Positions 39,227 to 52,180 of a stretch of DNA of 64,000 bases are shown one piece after another. The translations under genes were made by a program, and so were the position numbers. The stretch is from Synaphobranchus kaupii (Eukaryota; Chordata; Actinopteri; Anguilliformes; Synaphobranchidae). Below the pieces are notes generated by a model. The model saw only the letters and a list, made by a program, of their open reading frames with translations, had not been told where the DNA came from and did no database searches. The stretch lies in the NCBI GenBank assembly GCA_029718625.1, contig CM056385.1, positions 26,794,273-26,858,272 of the forward strand, written 5' to 3'. Each line of letters starts with the position of its first letter. The first letter of the stretch is position 1.

Positions 39227-40086
39227 TTTTGGTTTAATTCCCAAGTACTACAGCTGGAACCAGACTGCTTCGTACCCCGTTTGCACTATAGAGCTTGAAT
39301 GAACCTGACTCCTTATACCCCTTTTGCACTATAGAGCTTGAATGAACCCCTTTTCTATTTTTGAGTTATAAATAGGCTGTTCCATGAGCAGAAGAAGGGC
39401 CTGTACTCCTTAACCACTAAAATGTGAGAAAAGGAATAAGATGAATGATGAGAATCCACTTCCTCACTAATTAGCAGAAAGCTAAACGAACCTGTCATAA
39501 ATATCAAGAAAGAGCAAATAAGTTTAATAAATCATATTTTCACCATTGACATGTAATCTAACATTTACATAAGAACATAAGAAACATAAAAAAAGTGATG
39601 ACGAGAACAGGCCATTCAGCCCAACTTGGCTCGTCGTTTGTTTTTATTTTTTTTAGATTTCCAACTTGTCATATCCTCTTCCATCTTTGGGATTGCCCAG
39701 CAGAGCACGAGGGCAGCACATACGTATGTAGTTTGGAATAGGCTGGTTTGCAGTCACAGAGCTTATTGTAGTTTACTGTAGGAAGCCACATAATGAAGAG
39801 CGCCACTTGAGAGGTAGAAATAAATATCCTTGGCTCACATAAGTGAAAATACATTCACCATTTCAATATGATCAGTTAAGACATGTAGTAGCCAACAGTA
39901 CCCAACAGGTGGCACCAACAGTGGTGCAACTGTCAGTAGGCCATATGAGGACATCTGCGGAAAGGGGGCATCTGGGTTAGGGGTTTTGCTCTGGTCACCG
40001 CAGGGGTAGAGTTCTGTGGATGCCCCCTTCCAAAGGACACCCCTATCTACCCCTACCAACAGTTGGTAAGCAAGGGTATAATAACC

Positions 40087-40093
<7 letters not shown>

Positions 40094-40123
<30 letters not shown>

Positions 40124-40186
40124 TGAACACACACAAGGATGCAAACACACACACACACACACACAAATGAACACACACAAGGATGC

Positions 40187-40230
<44 letters not shown>
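40094..40230. repeat. (CA)n microsatellite with two AAATGAACACACACAAGGAT inserts
   Basis: Pure CA runs alternate with a 25-bp motif seen twice (40120 and 40165). Confidence 0.9.
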
Positions 40231-40231
<1 letters not shown>

Positions 40232-41114
40232 CTGTAACACACAAGGATGAGATGTGTAGCCTCCAGACCAATGTGTTTTTTTTAGTGAATGATTTTGTGA
40301 GTTCTTTTTCTGTGCGGTTAACCTGTAATCTGTTGAGCTGATTGCTTTGTTAATCTTAGATAAGGCTAGTTTATGCGCTGGTAGTTTATGAGGTGCAGAC
40401 TTTGTCTGTGTGGTTGCGCCCTGAGGATCGGGGGGAATTTAATTAGAATAGGGGTTCAATTGGCTACCAAATTGGGAGAAAATGGGAAAAAATCTAGAGC
40501 TTACTGGATTGAAAATAAGCAAATTGTGAGTGAGTGCTTGTCTGTCTCTCCCAAATTCACAGCATGGTGCAACAATAAGACGGTTCTAAACAATCAAGCG
40601 TTCAAATTTAGAAAAACTGAAAAAATCCCAGGATAAATAAATAAACAATTAAATAATATGTATCAGTAGACATATTACACAAATAGTATACAACATGTAC
40701 ATAGTGATTACAATTGCCATAAAAGTGGGTATTGTCTCCTCAGCACAGATACAGTGCCTAACAGTGACCTGGAATGGTTTCATAACTTTATCTCACACTA
40801 ATGCACTTAATCCTTAACAAAGACCCATAAGAGAGAGATCCACAATCTCTCATAAGCACATAACCTGAAGATCCACCAGCCTTTTGTCCAAACAGCTATG
40901 AAGGGTCTGCCCACACCTATCTTCAACCCTAAACACTCTACCTGCTTTCACAATGGCACGTTGCTTAAAACCATACATTAGCTAAAAGTACAATTGCGCA
41001 TTGACACTGACCTTAGCCTGCGTTTCTGACCTGCCCGGCCTCATGACAAACATTGAGCTTTAACGTTTTCTTCACCTTAACCTCGTGCAAAGGTCTCACA
41101 AAAAAAAAAACATA

Positions 41115-41640
41115 GTCAACTCCAGAATTATTGGCACCTTTCATGATAATGAGTAAAAATGGTTGTAAAAAATGAACAATACATACAATGAGTCAGATTT
41201 TGGGCTCAAGCATACGGGGGGAACTGTATACTTTGATTTTAACACAATCATGTTTCAAACACAAAAAGTTTTATTGAGTTGTAAAATTATTTTCTGTAAA
41301 GAAGGTTTCAAAATTATTGGCACCCAGACGATTATAGTTTTGGTGAAGCCTCCCCTGGAGAGGATAACAGCACTGAGCCTCTTCCTATAATGTCTGACAA
41401 GGTTGGAGAACACTTTTTGAGGGATCTTGGACCACTACCCCATGCAGAAAATGTCAAGATCTTTGATATTCTTAGGTTTGCGCTTGTGGACTACCCTCTT
41501 TAATTCAGACCACAGGTTTTCAATTGAACCCAAAGACTGAGATGGCCATTGCAAAACATTGATTTTGTGTTCCTGCAACAGTGCAACCATTTCTGTGTTG
41601 ATTTTGATGTATGTTTGGTGTCATTGCCTTTTTAAAAGGT
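41115..41640 (-). mobile_element. Tc1-like transposon relic
   Basis: CCAGAATTATTGGCACCTTT terminus; GGACTACCCTCTTTAATTCAG and GACCACAGGTTTTCAATTGA read on the minus strand as the degenerate C-terminal half of a Tc1 transposase (...NPIENLW-type region). The frame is broken repeatedly. Confidence 0.65.
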
Positions 41641-41699
41641 TAATCTACATACATTTCAAGTGAAAAGTAGATGGGAGTCTTAAGTCAAAGCTCATATAA

Positions 41700-42010
41700 A
41701 TAGCGAAACATAGGAGAAGATGTGCACGGAAGCACGTTATACCACATACTCAAACACTTGCGAGGAATTCCAGTGGAAAATCATAATGAGATTTTTTAGA
41801 ACCTCACAAATCTTGTCAAAAATGAACTTTGACAATGCGAGTCACTGCTGGAGGGATTGTGGAGAAGGGTCCACAGACCAATTGCATGTCTTCTGGTCCT
41901 TCCCAAAGATAACACACTTTTGGGACCACGTATTCCATCATATTAATGATTGGTTTCAGTTATTAAATAAAGATCCACAGGTGGAAATTCTGGGAGTTAC
42001 CCCTGAATAA
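41700..42010 (+). pseudogene. LINE (L1/Tx1-like) ORF2 C-terminal fragment
   Basis: A 96-residue open stretch contains EFQWKIIMRFFRTSQILSKM, CWRDCGEGSTDQLHVFWSFP and FWDHVFHHIN. These fit the conserved region after the reverse transcriptase in L1-clade ORF2 (RFFxTP, CWRxCG, HxFWxCP, FW). No upstream RT domain is adjacent, and a Tc1 relic lies just before it. Confidence 0.75.
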
Positions 42011-42580
42011 ATAAAACATAGGAGGGGGGCCCACCTTGTAGAGGACAACTTTTTCTCTTCTTCAGTTGTGACCTCAGGTCGGTTCTTTCGGGTGTAGAGA
42101 ATTCTAGATATCCTGAACTAAAACAGATTCAAGACTGAAACCAAATCTTCAACTTCGCAAGCTTTTATTAACAGAGTCTGTTGAAGTCAATTACAGCATG
42201 TGGGGACAAGCAATTATACTCAGGTCATGCAGCAATGGACACTGGGATGGGGTGGGACACAACACCTTTATATCTGAACCATGTTACCACCTCTTTAATG
42301 CAAATTTCCCTTCTCTTGGCCTTACGTCACTCACAAGCAACCCCATTTTACCTAAAACCCAAGGCCCATCTCTGTCCGGTGAGGCTACTTTTGCCTAACA
42401 ACAGCATAGCAACAGGTTTCATTGCTGCATTCTTTACTGATAAGGAGGTTGCTGTGAGGCCCTCTTCTTCAGGGAAAGAGAAGTGAGACACCTCCAATTG
42501 AGCATTGGAATGTTAACTCATAACACAATGAGAGAAGAGTAAACATAATGTATTGAGATATGTATTCAATGAACTTGTAT

Positions 42581-42618
<38 letters not shown>

Positions 42619-44670
42619 TTAGTATTTTGTGCTGTCATAATACAAAGATAAAGAAGTTCTTGTTACGACCCCGGAAGTGGACTGGACCCAAATGCACGAC
42701 TCGTAGACAGGAATGCCAAAACTCAATATTTATTAATGATCAGGGTAGTCCTGAGCATGGGGAGAAAGGCAAAAGGTGGTTAGTGTTCCAAGCCGGAACT
42801 GGATGAGCAGACAGACAACAGAGCGTGTAGCTCTAATAAATTATGCTTCGACCAATACTCCTGAAGCATAGGGAGAACATTATGACAGACAGTCCAGGTA
42901 TGATGATGTGGGAGCAGGAGAAGCCGGGGAAGGTTATGGAGACGGACAACCGGGTTGGTGGAGCAGGGGATGAGCGGAAGTGGGAGCGGTAGAGCAGGAC
43001 AGTGGAGCAGAGTCCAGGCAGGACACAGGCGTGGCAGCAGGGCAGCGGCAGTAGCAGCACGGCAACAGCAGGGCGGCAACAGCAGGGCGGCAGCAGCGAC
43101 AGCAGAGGCAGGAGCGACAGCACATCAGCAGCACCGCAACACTGGCAGTAAGCGGGCACTGCCGCAGGGTGGAAGAGCAGGAGCCCAAGCTGCATGCACA
43201 CACGTCAGGTGGGAGGCAGGGAAACCGCAACACAGGCAGGGATTACAGACGACTGCAGGCTGGCAGACTGAAGCAGACAGAGTTAGTATAGCGAGACGAA
43301 ACAATGAACAGCGGGTAGTGCTGTTCCAGACTGAACAGACTTAGACTAGGGCGAGTAAACGCCGGCACAGAACAAGACTTTAAAGCAGCAACTAGACAGG
43401 GAACCAGACAGGACCAGAGGTTTCAGACAAAGAGCATTAACGAACTGGCACAGGACAGAAAACACCGGGTGACTAAATGCAAACATTTAATTGGAATCAA
43501 TTAGGTGCCGCGTGCGAATGTATGCGAGAGTGATTAACAGAGCAGACAGTGTGGAATGCATGCGAAACGGGGGAATGGGATAGGCTGAGAAAAGTGCAGT
43601 GAAGCAGAGTGACACAAACGGGAAAACACGCCCAACCTGCAGCATGGGGGAAAACGGACAATGGAGAGACAAACACGAGACAGGGGGAAAGGGAAAACAA
43701 GGAGAAACAATAGGACGGGAGTGAAACGTTACAGTTCTGGCTTTTTCCAGGAAATTAGCCTCTGGCTCATGAATGAACCTTGACCTTAACTTTTATGCAT
43801 GGCACTGTGTTTCTTTAAACTAGCCCATCTGCTTGCAGTTACTTTAAAGCTCATTGTTATTACGGAATACATTTCTAAAAGTGTATGAATATGGCGTGTA
43901 AAACATTGGGTTAAACAGCATTTCCTTCAACAACCTCTTAAGGATAATCTTTGTTAGTGCTAAAAACTGTATAACTGCTAAATGGCTTAATACACCCTCT
44001 GTCGAAGTGTGGTCAAACAGACCTATTTAAACAAATATTTAAAATGGAAAAATTTACTTCCAAATTAAGATTAAGAGCAAGTGATTGTCTTTAAAAATGG
44101 GCCGCCCTTTTAGGTACCATAGTTAACCAATAAAGAGGGAGGAGTCTCCTACTATTTCTCTCACAGGGTGGGTTATCCATGACAGTTATTAAATGCCCCA
44201 CCATGAATCCCTAGGAATAAAATTGACTCATGGCATAATTATTTATGAACTGTATTTATATACACTATTGTTTTATTAAATATTATTTTGTTTTATTATT
44301 TATTTATTTCTGTTTGATATGTTTATTCTGTTGAAATATGGTCACAATATCACACTGTCTCTCTTGGTGTTAATTCTTTGTCAAAAAAAGAGAGTGATAG
44401 CTCACATTGGAGTATGAGGACAAATTTGAATGATGTTATAAAAACATGTCAAGTTCCAAGCTGAACACAGAAAATTTGAATGTATTAACATCAATTCTAT
44501 GCATACGTGCAAACACTGGCCATTTATAGGTATGTAGTTAATGTATGCTCTTATACTAACATATTGTTGCCATTCCGTGTAACTACTTTTTATGAAATAG
44601 GGCAAGTGTCCCTATTAAACCCACCCATATAAGTCCACTAGCAACATTTGAATAAAAAAATAATCTAATC
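42011..44670. other. Repeat-rich intergenic sequence
   Basis: 42586-42614 is (CA)n. 42660-43740 is a G/A- and GC-rich segment (GGCAGCAG runs near 43030-43130) bracketed by TGTTACGACCCC and GAAACGTTACAG, possibly a non-autonomous element. 43740-44670 shows nothing named. Confidence 0.4.
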
Positions 44671-44679
44671 ATAAATATA

Positions 44680-46340
44680 GCTGCAAGTAGCGATTCCCGG
44701 GGACTGAGCGGCATGAGCAGCATTTGTCAAAAACAGAGACTGCAAAATGGTAGACAACTCTAGACAGCGTTGACCCAAAATACAAATGTTTGTTTATAAT
44801 CAGGGCTTTTGCCATTGTTGATGGTATCCTAACCCGATCCGGTAAGGTCTTGCATATTACGTCTTTTAAGTACAAGTGAAACAGTGAACAGTTAATACTG
44901 TTAAATTTCTTAACTTTTGCAATAAAAAGGCATTCGTTACTGTGAAAAGAACATTAAAAGAAGCATAGCATTTGCACAATAATTTTGCCAAACATTAACC
45001 TCGCCATTGGTACCAAGCAGGAATCGAACCACTGACCTCACGCACGAAAAGCCAAGATTTTAACCACTAGGCCAAAGTAGGTTAACAGAAATGTGCTGGC
45101 CAAATAAGACTTTTGTGTTGCGGTATCAGATTGTGTTGGCTTACTAACTTCATAATTCAAACAGTTAACAGTTAATATTGTTAAATTTCTTAACCTTTGC
45201 AATAAAAAAGTGTTTCTTAATGTGAAAACAACATTAAAAGAAACATAACATTTGCACAATAGTTTTGCCAAACATTAACTTGGCCATTGGTACCAAGCTG
45301 GAATTGAACCACTGACCACACACATGGAAAGCCAAGATTGTATCCACTAGGCCAAAGCAGGTTAACAGAAATGGGGTGGCCAAATAAGACTTTTGTGTTG
45401 CGGTATCAGATTGTGTTGGCATACTGACTTAATAATTCAAACAGTTAACAGGTGTATTGTGAAATGTCTTAGCCTTTGCAATAAAAATAACTTGTTTTAT
45501 GTTAAAAGAACATTCTTAGCATGATGTGGGGATCAAACCACCAAACGACTACACGGTAGTCCAATGCCTTAACCACTAAGCTACAGGAACTTTCACAGTT
45601 AGTATGGTAGGTAGACAGCCTGTTAAGCAAAGATAGTGTACTTGGCAGATGGCATACCTGCCATCCCAACATTTGTATTCCTATAGCGCCACCACATGGA
45701 TTGATTGGGTTAAAACTGCAGGGCTCAAGTCTTGGTCTAACTGTCAATCAACCCACCAAGTTTCAGAACTTTATATCAAACGATTTTAGAATTACTTTTT
45801 GTGATAAGCCACGCCCAATGCAAAATTCATTGACTTCTAATTAAAAAATTTTGACATAGGCCTTAGAAACGTAATGCATGTATGAAGAGAAGTGGGATGA
45901 GTCCCTCAAACAGGTTTGGTGCAAAGTGGTCAAATTCTGTAGGAGGAGTAGCATTTTAAGTCTTTTACAAAAAATGGTAATTGGCAGAAAATTTAAGATG
46001 GCAGACTTCATGGTTCCATGAGGCAAATTTGCTGGGCATGAGCAGCGGGACATGTACACCAAATTTTGTGACTCTAGGTTAAATGGGGAGTCGGCAGTGG
46101 GCGTGTCAATGTCAACATTTTGTCACGTGCACTACAGCGCCACCAGGTGTTCAATCTGCATCATAATGTAGAGGATCTAAGAGTTTGGCAATCCCAACAA
46201 GCCTGCCAAGTTTGGTGATTCTAGGCCAAATCAGCTCACCTGAATTTTAGGTGAAAGGGGAGGGAAAAAAAAGAAAAGAATCCGAAGCAAACACAAAACA
46301 AATAGGGTACCAGCAGCTACGCTGCTCGGTCCCCTAATTA
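44680..46340. repeat. Composite fish repeat with internal 280-bp tandem units
   Basis: Starts AGCTGCAAGTAGCGATTCCC and ends ACCAGCAGCTACGCTGCTCG + GTCCCC, boundaries that I recognise from a common teleost repeat. Inside, 44886-45600 is a 280-bp unit in 2.5 copies; each carries a minus-strand A box (TGGCCTAGTGG at 45074-45064) and B box (GGTTCGATTCC at 45030-45020). The would-be acceptor stems do not pair, so it is not a working tRNA. Confidence 0.65.
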
Positions 46341-47693
46341 AACCAGAATAAGAGAGACTACTGGTCCTTTAATTCTCAATTCAGCACCACTAATATAAAA
46401 CTCTGTGACATCATAAGCAATAATAACACAACCTAGCTAGCCTTTCTGTGGCTAGCTAGCTATACTATAAAACACTATAGAGTGGTCGATATACTTTGAT
46501 CACTGCAAAAAAACTAATCTTAACAAGCATTTTAATCTCATATTTAAACAAACTATCTGCCAGTCGGGAGAGATATTTTTACTAATTTCAAGATTTGCCA
46601 GTGGGGTAACACCGGCCGCGACCGGGAGCCAGTGGAGTGACCTCAGCAGGGGGGTGACATGCGAGAATTTTCGGGAGGTGTTCTGTAGTAGTACAATAAG
46701 TGTCCTTCTGTGTGCACTTATTGTATGTCGCTTTGGATAAAAGCGTCCGCTAAATGAATGTAATGCAATGTAATGGGTAAGATAATTTCACTTGTCAAGT
46801 AAAACAAGCTAATATTAAAACAAGTAACTTAAAACAAGCTAATATTTTCCACTTTTGAGGAAAAAAAAAAAGATTATAAGTCTCATTACAAGACTAAAAC
46901 ACTTGTTAAGACAGACATTTTTTGCAGTGGAAGGATGGTGGCATGTAGGAACTTCATTTTTTGGCTGATAATAGCCCGACTCGCGCTGATGAAGACGATA
47001 TGCAGGTTTCCATGGTACCTCACTTTCAGTAGGATGTTTGTGTCTGCACAAAGGGGTTAAAGGGCAACAAAGCACACTGGTTTAGCTAGAGCCTGCCCCC
47101 TGAAATGAGAAAAATCTGGGCGTGATAAAGTAATAATATAGGGGCTGAGCTCCAGGTATCAAACCACGCCCCAGCAATATTTTTCATTAGTAGCCTATAA
47201 CTCAATCTACTCTGGACAGCACTCACAGCGGCTGCTTTGTTCCACTCTATTGCTCATACACAAACAAACAAAAACGCTAGCTCCAGCTGCTGCCGAGGCA
47301 GAAGCTATGGTGGAGAATTAGAGGATGGGCAATGTTTTGGAGTGGTAGACAGGCGGCAAGCATAGCCTCGTTTGGGCTTATAATGATGCGGCCAGAAAAC
47401 AACAAATCACATGCTGTAAAAATAGTTACCCATGCCATGTAGGCTACTCATTTTACACAGGCTGTAGGCAATCACGCTACCTGCAAGATATCAACAATAT
47501 TGGTTTCCATTTCAAGAGGTGCACATGTGGTCACTGCACTGAACTCTCCAAGAGAGAATGACAGTAATACACCAGTTACACAGATGTCTGTTGTAGGGAC
47601 GTTGCAAAAGTAAACGTGTAGCATGCATATAAGTACTACATCTCCTGGCTCAACTATGCTTTATGCTATATATTTATTTTTTTTAAACGTATA

Positions 47694-47729
<36 letters not shown>

Positions 47730-48585
47730 TACTTGCTAAGCTAGACTGAAAAACGAACTATCAAAAAACAAAGGACTATCAAGCTAACTATAAAAAATAT
47801 GCCAAAAAATATATAACCTATATAATCACTCTGCTGCCAGATATGCAGTAGATATGGACAGGGGCGTGTCTAGACATTGTAAATCCGGGGCTCAGCCCAG
47901 GACATAATGTCAAATTTCTTTTGCTCAAAGTGAGAAAAGGGCACATCAACCTAGAAAAACTATTTGATGGCACCCAAGATGAATGATTCAAATGAATACT
48001 ACAATAATTTTTTAAAAATCTAATCAAAAGGGCCAAGGGCGTATGAGTGGTTTGGCATCTGTGGGGGACACTTCAGTGCTAGGGGGGTCCGGGGGCATGC
48101 CCGGATAACGTGATTTACCCAAGTAGAACATGTTATCTGGGTCAACATCCCTTGTTCCTGGAACAACATTCCTATTAACCAATCATTACCCTGTGATGTC
48201 ATCAGTGTGTGCCGAACAACTTCTCTCCAGAGCCATTTCAAAATTCCCTCCAAAATGCTCCAGTTTCCAGAGAGGTAAGCTGTTTTGTGCACCGTAGCTC
48301 TGCATTTCTGTTTAAAACATTTAATAAAATCATACATGCACAGAGACAGGCAGACAGGGAGGGGTTTATTCTACGGAAAGGATATCTTGCTTGTAGATAG
48401 TTGCCCAGATTGGTAGCTACATAGCTAGCCCTGATTGGTTGGTTTTTAGAAGACCGGGTTGAGATTTTTTGACAGCCCTGGACACTCACAGAAACCAATT
48501 ATTTTCCCAGAACACTTAATTTCTTGGTAGCTGCTGGAATATAATGAGTAAATTTAATAATTTCATAGTTACAAATTTAATAATA
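46341..48585. other. Intergenic, with SINE/LINE tail and poly-A run
   Basis: 46610-46770 contains a reverse copy of the AAGCGTCC...ATGAATGTAAT tail seen inside the hAT MITE. 47698-47723 is poly-A. 47822-47858 matches the 18.5-kb MITE end and is cut off by CAGGGGCGTGTCTAGA. No gene. Confidence 0.5.
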
Positions 48586-49849
48586 TTGTTATATTCACAG
48601 ATCAGTTACATCAGTTATGTTCATTCTGCACATGAATGACAGAATGTGTGTTTGTGTGGCTTTACTTTTTGCATTTGCAGCAAGTTTCAGTCTTCTGCAT
48701 GTTGCAGTCTTTCTTTGGAAGGGCAGGCGTGGCACCTCCTCCACTTGCTTCCCCCTACTATGGCCACAAGCTGATACTTCAGGTGGAGCAGGACCATATT
48801 CCTCCACTTGAATGGCCCTCATGATGAATGGGGATGGTGTCACAAGGGCAAGATTCTCCTCCTGTGAAGTTTGTCCACTCCTTATTTGATGTTGTAGTCA
48901 CGTGTAAGTGGCTCTTGCATCGTCACATGCCACCCATATCTTGATGCCATGGTTCCTAGACTTGCTGGGCAAGTACTACCTGAAGGGACAAAGGCCTCTG
49001 ACAGGAACCAGCCATTCGTCCACAGATTGTTAAACATTTAGAGATTGTTGCATTTAACCCGAGATTGTCACGTTAAACGCAAGAGAGGTTTGCTAGCGGG
49101 AAACCATTTAAAACCTCTATGGCTGCCAAGTTTGTTCTGCTATTGTGTTATTCTCCACTGCCAAAATTTGTGCAAAGGACAGTGAGTAAACTCAACCATT
49201 TGGCAACTGGTATATGACCAGTTGACTAACCCTGAGCTGCTGTAACTATGAGCTCCTGTAACTCTCTGCTGCTGTAACTCTGAGCTTCTGTAGCTCTGAG
49301 CTGCTGTAACTAACATAGAGGTTTTAAATGGTTTCCCGCTAGCAAACCTCTCTTGCGTTTAACGTGACAATCTCAGGTTAAATGCAACAATCTCTAAATG
49401 TTTAACAATCTGTGGACGAATGGCTGGTTCCTGTCAGAGGCCTTTGTCCCTTCAGGTAGTACTTGCCCAGCAAGTCTGGGAACCATGGCATCAAGATATG
49501 GGTGGCATGTGACGATGCAAGAGCCACTTACACGTGACTACAACATAAAATAAGGAGTGGACAAACTTCACAGGTGGAGGATCTTGCCCTTGTGACACCA
49601 TCCCCATTCATTATGAGGGCCATTCAAGTGGAGGAATATGGTCCTGCTCCACCTGAAGTATCAGCTTGTGGCCATAGTAGGGTGAAGCAAGTGGAGGAGG
49701 TGCCACGCCTGCCCTTCCAAAGAAAGACTGCAACATGCAGAAGACTGCAACTTGCTGCAAATGCAAAAAGTAAAGTCACACAAACACATGTTCTGTCATT
49801 CATGTGCAGAATGAACATAACTGATGTAACTGATCTGTGAATATAACAA
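48586..49849. repeat. 1.26-kb palindrome: two 536-bp arms around a 192-bp spacer
   Basis: Arms 48586-49121 and 49314-49849 are inverse complements of equal length. I count about 11 mismatches and no gaps (about 98% identity by eye). Outer ends read TTGTTATATTCACAG and CTGTGAATATAACAA. Confidence 0.93.
49314..49849 (+). pseudogene. piggyBac-type transposase fragment (right arm)
   Basis: In shifting frames the arm reads fragments like SGNHGIKIWVACD, the central block with a catalytic Asp of piggyBac transposases. Toward 49700-49800 a Cys-rich KTATC..C.K segment resembles the C-terminal zinc-binding region. The stretch between them is missing or scrambled. The left arm (48586-49121, minus strand) is the mirror copy. 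Confidence 0.55.
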
Positions 49850-50399
49850 GTGTGAAATGCTTTCTGTCTTCCCTGGCAACAAAACTCTCGACCTTTAGCT
49901 GATATACTGTATAAATCCTATGGTATATGTAAATGCTTGTTTATTTTATACCTTTCTTCCGGTGTATTAGTTTTTCTTATTTTTCCTTTCTGTCAGATAG
50001 AAATCCTGCTGAAGCCCCAATAGTACAAAGTGCATTGGAAAAATAGTTCTTGGTAAATAGTTCTTAAAACAAGCAGCACTAGTCTTAATTTGACTTTATT
50101 TCAATGTGAATATTGTAAATGTGCCTGCCTATCTGAGCTGTTTCTGGTATTATGTATTGTTTTGGTAACGCAGCTGGAGAATCTTAGGAAAGGTTTTACA
50201 GATTCAATAACCTTCGTTGTACCTTTGCAGATGTTTCGCCTGCATATAATGAAGCTCAGCTTGGTTTTGTAAGGTTGTAGTAGATAAGAAGAAAGAAGTT
50301 TCATAAAACTTGACCTAGGGGAGGCTTCAGTGATGGTTTCTGGCATGTTACATGCCAGATAAAACAATATAACAATGTTGAAACTTTAATAGAAAGCTG

Positions 50400-52180
50400 A
50401 AGGTGTAATGGTGGCGTGACGTTTGAGGTAGGAGGGGCCAAACGCAGCAAGGGGATTCATTAAGCACTGAGGCCACTAAGACGGGAAACCCCGTAATTAA
50501 GGGAAGGAGACAAGACAGGGAACACACGTACCAAAGCTACTAACCGGCTCACTGTCACACGCCAATGAGTAGAAGCGCAACACCAGGTTTCTCAGTAAGA
50601 AAACCAAACAAGGCGAATGGAACAAAGTTCTGGGCTCCCATACTTCTACGAGCAAAGTGACGAAAGAAAGAGTCAGAAATAATAAACGCCCTGCCTCGGT
50701 AACGAAACGCATAAGAACAGGCGAGTAGCATAATGGCACAAATAACACACACAGCCAACAAACACTGCAAAATAATACGAGATAGTATACGAGGAGGCGA
50801 AAGGAACAGAGATCTAATGTTCCAAGGCTACTCTCAGACTCGCAGTCACACACAAACATGTCCACAACATCGCCCAGTCTCCCTATAGGAAGACATGTAC
50901 CGAAGGACGAAACGGAACTACAGTTCCGAACAAAATCGCCAAAGCTCCATGTACGGAGACAGGTACCGAATAGGATGAACAGGACAGCTGCACCGGACAT
51001 TTACCAGCTAAATGACTAACGCAAAATTAGTAGAAAATAAAGGCCTTCCTCTCAGAAAAAAGGAATGTAACGAGGCGACAGGAACAGAGATCCAACGTTC
51101 CATGGCTACTTCCATAAGCTCATAGTCACACGCAGAAAACATAAAGGGGGGTAAACGCCCGATCTCCCAGGAGAGAGAAACATTTTACAGGCGAGCCGCC
51201 GGTAAACCACCATCCCATACCTTTACTAGCAAAATGACTAACGCAAGCTTAATAGAAAATACACACCCTAGCCTCTCAGTAAAGGGGAATGTAACGAGGA
51301 GGCAAAAGGAACAGAGAGCTAACGTTCCAAGGCTACTTTCAGAGACTCGCAGTCACACGCTAACATATCCACAACATCGCCCGGTCTCCCTATAAGAAGA
51401 CATGTACCGAAGGATGAACAGGACAGCTGCACCGGACATTTACTGGTTAAAAGACTAACGCGAGCTTAATAGAAAATACACGCCCTGCCTCTCAGAATAA
51501 ATAAAGCCCTGCCTGTCAGTACGATAAAAACGCCCGGTCTCTTAGTAAGAAATTACTATACAAATACACCCACAAACAAACAAAGACTCCTCTCGCTTTC
51601 ACGGAAGAAAGTAGACAGAGAGAGGAGGAAGAGACAGAAAAGGCAAAAGGTCTAGGCAAAGGAAGAAAGGAAAGACCAGGAAGCGGAGACAGAAAAGAGC
51701 CAGGGGGGAAGTGTCCTAATATATCCACAAAGGCAAGTCCCGCATTACTCCAATAAACCCCACTGGAGCAAAAAGGGTCTCCTTAAAACCCTAGACCTAA
51801 TCATACTGACTTAAGCAATCAAAGGGCAAAATAATACCATACACAAAACAGTGCAAATAATTCCAGACAATACAAATATCAAAAGCCCAGAACGACTGAA
51901 ACGTGGGCTTAGCTCCAAGGTAACCACGCACAGGTGTGATGCTGAGAGAAGCTCCGCAATCAAGACGGAGCAAACATCCACTAAAAAGGGCAGCTCCCTC
52001 GCGACCTTTCCTACCAAGGAAACCGACCACAAGGGAAAAAGGGTCAAAAACCATGACAGAAGGAATAAAAGACAAAAAGGCGATAAACTCAGTAGGCTAT
52101 GCCAGGAAAGTTCAGGAATCAGAAAACCTTGGTAATACAAGAAGTCCAAAATATTTACCGCCATTTTATAACTTCATCAC
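50400..52180. repeat. Complex diverged direct-repeat block
   Basis: A module starting GGAACAGAGAT(C/T) and followed by AACGTTCCAAGGCTAC occurs near 50800, 51081 and 51309. ACATGTACCGAAGGA- and GCGAGCTTAATAGAAAATAC-type segments also repeat. A spurious 167-codon minus-strand frame results. Possibly a non-autonomous transposon; family unknown. Confidence 0.6.

Larger units (their letters stand above)
36505..41100. other. zfta 5' flank and gene desert
   Basis: The zfta promoter should lie just above 36504. No TATA box or CpG island is convincing; the sequence turns A/T-rich by 36.9 kb. 36900-39050 shows no gene or obvious repeat. 39075-39345 holds the SINE with foldback insertion and a 43-bp tandem duplication (39273-39350). 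40094-40230 is a CA microsatellite, and 40370-40500 is a SINE-like tail. Confidence 0.6.

Noticed and set aside
42020..42640. Possible solo retroviral-type LTR on the minus strand
   Set aside because: An AATAAA-like hexamer followed by GCTTGCGAAG is suggestive. I could not define TG...CA ends, a target duplication, a primer-binding site or any coding remnant.
42780..43344. Cys/Leu/Pro-rich (-) and Ala/Gln/Gly-rich (+) frames near 43 kb
   Set aside because: They arise from GGCAGCAG/GCAGGGCGG repeats. Overlapping frames are open on both strands without conserved motifs.
45010..45075. Functional tRNA gene on the minus strand
   Set aside because: A and B boxes are good, but the two acceptor-stem sides do not pair and the unit is part of a 280-bp tandem repeat.
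50497..51000. 167-codon minus-strand frame with hydrophobic stretches
   Set aside because: It lies in a repeat-structured block, has internally duplicated text (SSFGTC motifs) from the DNA repeats, and shows no known domain.
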